Below, one piece after another: positions 44,611-48,805 of a stretch of DNA of 48,805 nucleotides (the first letter of the stretch is position 1; each line of letters starts with the position of its first letter). Origin of the DNA: an uncultured Pelagibacteraceae bacterium (GTDB taxonomy: Bacteria > Pseudomonadota > Alphaproteobacteria > Pelagibacterales > Pelagibacteraceae); the NCBI GenBank assembly GCA_902557785.1, contig CACEBP010000007.1, positions 1-48,805 on the forward strand. Direction: 5' to 3'. Below the pieces are notes generated by a model. It saw nothing but the letters and a program-made list of their open reading frames with translations, searched no databases and was not told the DNA's origin. Position numbers and translations under genes: made by a program.

Positions 44611-45825
44611 ATGAATTTAAAATCTTATAAATTTTCTCTTTATGATTTTGCTAATTCTGCCTTTACAACAGTTATTATAACTTTTGTTTTCTCAAATTAT
44701 TTTGCGGAGTCAATTGTTCAAGATATGGTTAATGGCCAGGCATATTGGGGTTGGGCCATTTCAGTATCAGGACTATGCATTGCATTAAGCGGACCCTTTT
44801 TAGGAAATTTAGCTGATAAGAAGAATTTAAACTCAATTATCTTAAAATCAAGCACCTATTTATGTATACTTTTTACAGCAGCATTATGGTTTGCAAAACC
44901 ATCTACTGAATATATTTTATTTACCTTAATCATAGTTTGTTTGGCAAACTATTTTTATGAACTAAGTTCTATTTTCTATAATTCATTATTAATTCATTCA
45001 GCGGATAAACAACATGTGGGAAAGGTGTCTGGTTTTGCTTTTGCGCTGGGGTATTTAGGTGGCATTATCACACTTATTTTGACCATTATTTTATTAATTC
45101 AATCAAATTATTTAATCGATTTAGATCAAAAAATTAATTTTAGATCCACTGCCATTTTTGTAGCCCTTTGGTTTTTCATTTTTTCCTATCCACTATTAAG
45201 TCAAACAAAATATAAAAAAGTTGAACCAAACAAAAAAAAATCAAATAGTTTAAAAAAGATTCTTTGGAATAATGGTCTAACTAACACAACTCGTTTTTTG
45301 TTTGCACGGCTACTTTATGCTGATGGTTTAAATACCATTTTTGTCATGGGAGGTATTTTTGCTGTTGGGGTATTTAAACTATCAATAAATGAACTTTTAA
45401 TGATGTCTGTTTTAATGAATGTTGCTGCTTTAATAGGTGCTAGTTTTGGTGGATATTTCAATGATAAATATAATTCAAAAAAAACAATTTCCTTTTCCTT
45501 GATATGTCTTATTTTCTTCTCCATTTTAATCATTTTTACACAGTCAAAAATTAGTTTTTTTATTTTTTCATTTTTCTTGGGATTATTTATAGGACCAATA
45601 CAATCAGCTAGTAGGGTCATGATAACTAAATTAACAAAAATTGAGGATCAGAATAAAGCCTTTGGTTTATTTGCTACTTCTGGAAAGCTAACGTCTTTTT
45701 TTGGCCCATTTTTAGTAGGAACCATTACTTTCATAACTGAAAATCAAAGGATAGGTTTTGCCTCAGTTCTTTTACTGCTCTTTTTTGGATGGATCATATT
45801 GCATAGAACCAAGGGATTAAAATAA
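44611..45825 (+). CDS. MFS transporter, UMF1/Atg22-like
   Basis: Twelve-helix membrane transporter of the UMF1 branch of the major facilitator superfamily. The start FSLYDFANSAFTTVIITFVF (residues 8-27) and the helix-2 loop GPFLGNLADKKN (near 65) are characteristic, as is ALGYLGGIITL (near 146). The 404-residue length fits. Relatives include yeast Atg22, a vacuolar amino-acid exporter; the substrate of bacterial members is unknown. It ends in an overlap with the GDPD gene, suggesting a shared transcript. Confidence 0.85.
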   Translation: MNLKSYKFSLYDFANSAFTTVIITFVFSNYFAESIVQDMVNGQAYWGWAISVSGLCIALSGPFLGNLADKKNLNSIILKSSTYLCILFTAALWFAKPSTEYILFTLIIVCLANYFYELSSIFYNSLLIHSADKQHVGKVSGFAFALGYLGGIITLILTIILLIQSNYLIDLDQKINFRSTAIFVALWFFIFSYPLLSQTKYKKVEPNKKKSNSLKKILWNNGLTNTTRFLFARLLYADGLNTIFVMGGIFAVGVFKLSINELLMMSVLMNVAALIGASFGGYFNDKYNSKKTISFSLICLIFFSILIIFTQSKISFFIFSFFLGLFIGPIQSASRVMITKLTKIEDQNKAFGLFATSGKLTSFFGPFLVGTITFITENQRIGFASVLLLLFFGWIILHRTKGLK

Positions 45826-46445
45826 TGTTTATACACAGAGGATTAATTGAAAAAAACTTTAGAGAAAATCATATTACTTCATTTAAAGAGTGTATAAAAA
45901 AAAAGTTTAATATTGAGACTGATATTCACTTTACCCAAAACAATACACCCATTTGCTTTCATGATTATAGCTTAAGAAGGTTATTCAATATCAGAAAAAA
46001 AACTAGAACAATTCTTGATAAGAATTTAAAAAAATACAAGATAACAAAACTATGTGATCTTTTAAAAATTTTAACTGTAAATACAAAAGTGTTAGTTGAG
46101 ATTAAGCCTCTGCTTAGGAAAAATACTTTAAATCGATTGCTTGAAACATGTAATGGTTTTAAGAAGAATGTTTATTTTATTTCTTTTAAAGAAAGCAATC
46201 TAGTCAAGATTAGAGGCATCACAAAAGATTTTAAACTTGGTTTAATATTACATAGTCATCGAAAAAATGGTAAAATTAACCAAAAACTAAATAAAAAGCA
46301 TATTAATTTCCTTGTTTTTCATACTCAATTTTTATTTATTTCCAAAATAAAAAAAATAAAAAAAAAAAAATATTTTTACACATTTAAAAATATAAGAATG
46401 AATGATGCTAAATCAAATTATATTATTGAAAATATCATAAAATAA
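45825..46445 (+). CDS. Glycerophosphodiester phosphodiesterase-family protein
   Basis: Hydrolyses glycerophosphodiesters from phospholipid turnover to glycerol-3-phosphate and an alcohol. The GDPD signature is present as FIHRGLIEKNFRENHITSF (His, Arg, Glu, Asn; residues 2-20), then NIETDIHFTQNNTPICFHD (metal Glu/Asp and catalytic His, near 29-47) and VEIKP (near 93). At 206 residues it is shorter than usual (about 240-250); the C-terminus, rich in Lys and Ile, has lost the final barrel strands or is divergent. It overlaps the transporter gene by one base. Confidence 0.85.
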   Translation: MFIHRGLIEKNFRENHITSFKECIKKKFNIETDIHFTQNNTPICFHDYSLRRLFNIRKKTRTILDKNLKKYKITKLCDLLKILTVNTKVLVEIKPLLRKNTLNRLLETCNGFKKNVYFISFKESNLVKIRGITKDFKLGLILHSHRKNGKINQKLNKKHINFLVFHTQFLFISKIKKIKKKKYFYTFKNIRMNDAKSNYIIENIIK

Positions 46446-46697
46446 TGAAAATAATATTCTCTAAAACAGTTCAATTCAATGAGATAAACTCATTTTCTTT
46501 ATCGTTGTATGGCCACATTATTTAAGCTCCTTAGGGAAGATAAAATAATAAATCTTTTTTAATATTTTTTTTAGTTTAAACATAAGTAATCAGAACATCT
46601 AATTATTAAGCCTATATTACAAAATATTTAATCTTTTATTAAAGAGGATTATATTTTTAAATATTAAATTAAGTAGGAGCGTTCTGTTGCCAGGTGC
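46446..46697. other. Non-coding stretch after the GDPD gene
   Basis: No convincing gene. AAGAT (46537-46541) can pair with ATCTT (46552-46556), followed by a T-run, a weak terminator for the plus-strand genes. The stretch ends in the left copy of the 23-bp repeat (46675-46697). Confidence 0.5.
46675..46697 (+). repeat. 23-bp direct repeat, left copy
   Basis: Matches 46947-46969 at 21 of 23 positions around the invariant core GCGTTCTGTTGCCAG. It ends on the base before the stop codon of the minus-strand gene at 46698. Confidence 0.92.
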
Positions 46698-46913
46698 TTA
46701 ATATTTCTTTTTTTTACCTTTAGTTAATATTTGAGAAATTTTTTCCCAATTAGCAATTAAACTTCCGATAGAAAAAATTGCTAAGCCGTGATGTGAAGCA
46801 AAATCATCAAATTCATGGAGTCCAAGTTCTGCACCTATTTCTATCAGAGCAGAACATAATAATATTCCATAAGTGAATAATGCTAATTTAGGATTTTTTT
46901 TAAAATCAATCAT
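46698..46913 (-). CDS. Small two-helix membrane protein, function unknown
   Basis: A 71-residue protein with two hydrophobic segments (LALFTYGILLCSALIEIGA, residues 10-28; HHGLAIFSIGSLIANW, residues 41-56) and a basic end (KGKKKKY). No family is recognised. It is the only gene on the minus strand in the island, and 23-bp direct repeats lie immediately after its stop and 33 bases before its start, so gene plus repeat look like a self-contained unit. Confidence 0.65.
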   Translation of the reverse strand: MIDFKKNPKLALFTYGILLCSALIEIGAELGLHEFDDFASHHGLAIFSIGSLIANWEKISQILTKGKKKKY

Positions 46914-46946
46914 GCTTGATTATTTATCATTCTTAATTGTAGTGCA

Positions 46947-46969
46947 AGGTGCGTTCTGTTGCCAGTTGC
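46947..46969 (+). repeat. 23-bp direct repeat, right copy
   Basis: Second copy of the repeat at 46675-46697, with the same 15-base core. It lies upstream of the start codon of the small minus-strand gene and is followed by the GC-rich TTGCCGCGG. Confidence 0.92.
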
Positions 46970-46990
46970 CGCGGACAGAAAAAAACTCAT

Positions 46991-47020
46991 TTATTGTCAT
47001 ATAAAATATGGGAAGACTAG
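46991..47020 (+). repeat. 30-bp island repeat, copy B
   Basis: Second copy of the repeat at 43499-43528, with one mismatch. It is followed by AAGACAACTAGAAGATAG, which resembles both the 41901 and 43531 elements. It sits 97 bases from the tRNA gene, close to the island's right end. Confidence 0.93.
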
Positions 47021-47118
47021 AAGACAACTAGAAGATAGAGACGTAAAATAAATTATTTTTACTTATTTAAAACACTTGTGTATTAATATATTAACAATAA
47101 CAACAAAAACAACGACGT

Positions 47119-47204
47119 GCCCTCGTGGTGAAATTGGTAGACACAAAGGACTTAAAATCCTTGCCCTTTTGGGAGTGCCAGTTCGAGTCTGGCCGAGGGC
47201 ACCA
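47119..47204 (+). tRNA. tRNA-Leu(UAA)
   Basis: An 86-base class II tRNA with CCA encoded. Acceptor GCCCTCG (47119-47125) pairs with CGAGGGC (47194-47200), discriminator A, then CCA. The anticodon arm is AAGGA-CTTAAAA-TCCTT, giving anticodon UAA, which reads UUA, the most used Leu codon in AT-rich genomes. The long variable arm is GCCCTTTTGGGAGT and the T-arm GCCAG-TTCGAGT-CTGGC. It is followed 8 bases later by nadK. Confidence 0.97.
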
Positions 47205-47212
47205 AGCTACTA

Positions 47213-47974
47213 ATGAAAAAATTTTTTTTTACATTTGATAAAACAAAAAAAGCTCAAGCATTAAAAAGAAAATTTATTAAAAAATATAAACATTTTTCTC
47301 TTAATAAAGCAGATATAATAATTGTAGGAGGTGGCGATGGGTTCATGCTTAGTGCTTTAAAAAAATTCGTTAAATTTAATAAACCATTTTTTGGGATAAA
47401 TTGTGGTACTTTTGGTTTTTTGATGAATGATAATAAAAAACTCGATTTACAAAAAAGAATCAAAAATTCAAAAAAAATATTCTTAAGCCCATTAGAAATA
47501 AAAATAAAAAACAAGAATAAAGTCAAAAAACTTTTAGCAATAAATGAATTGTCACTTTTAAGACAAAGTAAACAAACAGTTTCACTTAATGTTAAATTAA
47601 ATAAAAAAATATTATTAAAAAAATTAATTGGAGATGGTTTAATAATTTGCACACCAGCCGGAAGCACTGCCTATAACTTATCAGTGAATGGTCCAATTTT
47701 ATCTTTAAATTCTAGTAAACTTGCAATAACGCCAATAAGCCCATTCAGGCCAAGAAGATGGAAGGGTAAAATTGTAAAAAAACAAAACACAATTAGTATT
47801 ACAAATTTAAATACTAAAAAAAGACCTATAGCTGCTGTTGCAGATAATATAGAAATAAGAGACGTTAAAAAAGTGCAAGTCAAAATAAGTAAGAATTTGA
47901 ATTTTTCTTTATTGTATGACAAGAATAAAAGTCTCGACAAACGAATTAAATTTGAGCAACTAATAAAAAAATAA
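47213..47974 (+). CDS. nadK: NAD kinase
   Basis: Phosphorylates NAD+ to NADP+. The family GGDG motif is IIVGGGDGFMLSAL (near residue 36), followed by FFGINCGTFGFLMN (near 61), NELSLLRQ (near 118), and the Gly-rich loop GDGLIICTPAGSTAYNLSVN (near 141). The 253-residue length is normal. The start is directly after the tRNA-Leu gene, possibly in one transcription unit with it. Confidence 0.95.
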   Translation: MKKFFFTFDKTKKAQALKRKFIKKYKHFSLNKADIIIVGGGDGFMLSALKKFVKFNKPFFGINCGTFGFLMNDNKKLDLQKRIKNSKKIFLSPLEIKIKNKNKVKKLLAINELSLLRQSKQTVSLNVKLNKKILLKKLIGDGLIICTPAGSTAYNLSVNGPILSLNSSKLAITPISPFRPRRWKGKIVKKQNTISITNLNTKKRPIAAVADNIEIRDVKKVQVKISKNLNFSLLYDKNKSLDKRIKFEQLIKK

Positions 47975-47978
47975 TTTT

Positions 47979-48805
47979 GTGATTAATTCTATTAATAAAA
48001 AATTTTGGGCTAATAAAAAAGTATTTATTACTGGTCACACTGGTTTTAAAGGAAGCTGGCTGTCCATTTTTTTAACTTATTTAGGAGCTGAGGTAACAGG
48101 ATATTCATTAAAACCTACAACAGAACCAAGTTTGTATAAATTAGCAAATATAGATAAACTTATAAAAAAATCTATAATTGCTGACGTACGGGATTATAGA
48201 AAACTTTATAGAGAAATAAAAAATTCTAATGCTACTATTTTATTTCATTTAGCTGCACAACCACTTGTGAGGTACTCTTATTTATTACCAAAAGAAACTT
48301 TTGACACAAATGTAATTGGCTCACTTAATATATTAGAATGTGTAAGAAAAATAAATAAAATTAAGTCAACAATTATAATTACTACAGATAAAGTTTACGA
48401 TAATTCTAAAAATAAAATTTTTAAAGAAACTGATAGACTTGGAGGAATTGATCCTTATAGTTCATCAAAGGTATGTGTCGAGCATCTTTTTTCATCATAT
48501 TACGACTCCTTTTTTAAGCGATCTTCAAAACAACGACTTGCAACAGTTAGAGCTGGTAATGTTATTGGAGGCGGTGATTATTCGGAAGATAGATTAATTC
48601 CCGATATATATAGATTTGCAAAAAATAAAAAAAAAATTATTTTACGAAATCCTAATTCAACGAGACCATGGCAACATGTTCTTGAACCTTTAAGCGGATA
48701 TTTAATTTTGGCAGAAAAATTAGCTAAAAACAAAATTATTAAAGTTTCACAAAATTGGAACTTTGGACCAAATATTTCAAACTGCAAATCAGTAAAATAT
48801 ATTGC
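47979..48805 (+). CDS. rfbG: CDP-glucose 4,6-dehydratase, N-terminal part (cut by window edge)
   Basis: Extended short-chain dehydrogenase converting CDP-glucose to CDP-4-keto-6-deoxyglucose for O-antigen dideoxyhexoses. Reading from the GTG at 47979 (4 bases after the nadK stop) gives 275 codons with no stop. Features are the NAD loop VFITGHTGFKGSWLSIF (near residue 15), FHLAAQPLVRYSY (near 89), PYSSSKVCVE with catalytic Tyr-x3-Lys (near 156), RAGNVIGGGDYSEDRLIPD (near 189) and RPWQHVLEPLSGYL, which is diagnostic for RfbG. It suggests a surface-polysaccharide cluster continuing to the right. Confidence 0.9.
   Translation, partial: MINSINKKFWANKKVFITGHTGFKGSWLSIFLTYLGAEVTGYSLKPTTEPSLYKLANIDKLIKKSIIADVRDYRKLYREIKNSNATILFHLAAQPLVRYSYLLPKETFDTNVIGSLNILECVRKINKIKSTIIITTDKVYDNSKNKIFKETDRLGGIDPYSSSKVCVEHLFSSYYDSFFKRSSKQRLATVRAGNVIGGGDYSEDRLIPDIYRFAKNKKKIILRNPNSTRPWQHVLEPLSGYLILAEKLAKNKIIKVSQNWNFGPNISNCKSVKYI

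Larger units (their letters stand above)
41780..47118. mobile_element. Putative genomic island at tRNA-Leu(UAA)
   Basis: About 5.3 kb lies between the tRNA half-copy and the complete tRNA. It carries cargo genes at 41992-46913 and repeats at the module borders. The flanking genes (GT9 on the left, nadK on the right) look like backbone. No integrase, transposase or inverted terminal repeat is visible, so it is a non-autonomous element, the remnant of one, or a duplication-driven insertion. The direct repeats and the anticodon-loop endpoint are seen; the integrative origin is inferred. Confidence 0.7.
46914..47118 (+). other. Right end of the island with repeats and tRNA promoter
   Basis: No gene is visible. 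It contains the right 23-bp repeat (46947-46969), the 30-bp repeat copy B (46991-47020) with a following CTAGAAGATAG element, and, before the tRNA, the AT-rich TATTAATATATTAAC (47081-47095), which could supply the promoter for the tRNA now that its original upstream region is at 41700. Confidence 0.55.

Noticed and set aside
46444-46524. 26-codon open frame overlapping the GDPD stop
   Set aside because: Too short, with no ribosome site or recognisable feature.
46675-46969. Integron attC sites
   Set aside because: The repeats lack the paired 7-base cores and no integrase is present.

Overview
The window is very AT-rich, densely packed DNA from an alphaproteobacterium. Gene content, tiny intergenic spaces, stop/start overlaps of 1-8 bases, TTG/GTG starts and a GTTATAATATAAC-type Zur operator together suggest a SAR11-type (Pelagibacterales) marine bacterium. 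This is inferred from gene content and style; no rRNA is present to settle it.

Layout. (1) 1-2366 looks rearranged. The N-terminal half of dusA, rpoZ and a broken MFS gene lie on the minus strand, then fuse head-on at about 1926-1931 to the 3' part of dusA on the plus strand. Flipping 1-1930 restores a collinear MFS-rpoZ-dusA-tauE order, so this is either an inverted chimera (typical of whole-genome-amplified single cells) or a real inversion. (2) 2369-10046 carries a TauE-family permease, phosphomannomutase, class I ribonucleotide reductase (nrdAB) and a stripped-down Anbu locus: the proteasome-like protease and a circularly permuted ATP-grasp protein, divergently arranged. (3) 10052-13117 is a zinc regulon (znuA divergent from znuC-znuB-zur) with two perfect Zur operator half-pairs between the arms. 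(4) 13203-16085 encodes two tandem ProX-like betaine-binding proteins and one ProW permease, with no ATPase beside them. (5) 16072-21350 holds an SGNH-like protein, the methylcitrate genes prpB-prpC, a LysE exporter, a phosphoglycolate-type phosphatase and an acetyltransferase-only GlmU. (6) 21350-31784 is a plus-strand run: glmS, a carbonic-anhydrase-like protein, class II DAHP synthase, nadE, cysS, cimA, a TrmJ-like methyltransferase, rpsD and a GT-C glycosyltransferase. (7) 31794-39945 is a minus-strand run: sfsA-map-purB-purC-purS-purQ-purL-bolA-grxD-small membrane protein-FkbM methyltransferase. (8) 39963-41671 has a CinA/MoaB-domain protein and a GT9 heptosyltransferase-like protein.

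(9) 41739-47204 is the most unusual part: about 5.4 kb lying between a 5' half-copy of tRNA-Leu(UAA) and the intact tRNA-Leu(UAA). The 41-bp direct repeat stops exactly at the 3' edge of the anticodon loop, the expected footprint of integration into a tRNA gene, but here the 5' half is the duplicated one. No integrase is present. Cargo: a small ABM-like protein, a class-C-beta-lactamase-fold hydrolase, a secreted polysaccharide-lyase-like protein, a UMF1-type MFS transporter, a GDPD phosphodiesterase and a two-helix membrane peptide. Three families of direct repeats sit at the module borders, one pair closely bracketing a single 71-residue gene, and a dead copy of a signal-peptide start lies between two genes. 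The island therefore looks like a site where small gene modules are exchanged. (10) 47213-48805 returns to the backbone with NAD kinase and a CDP-glucose 4,6-dehydratase gene cut by the window edge.
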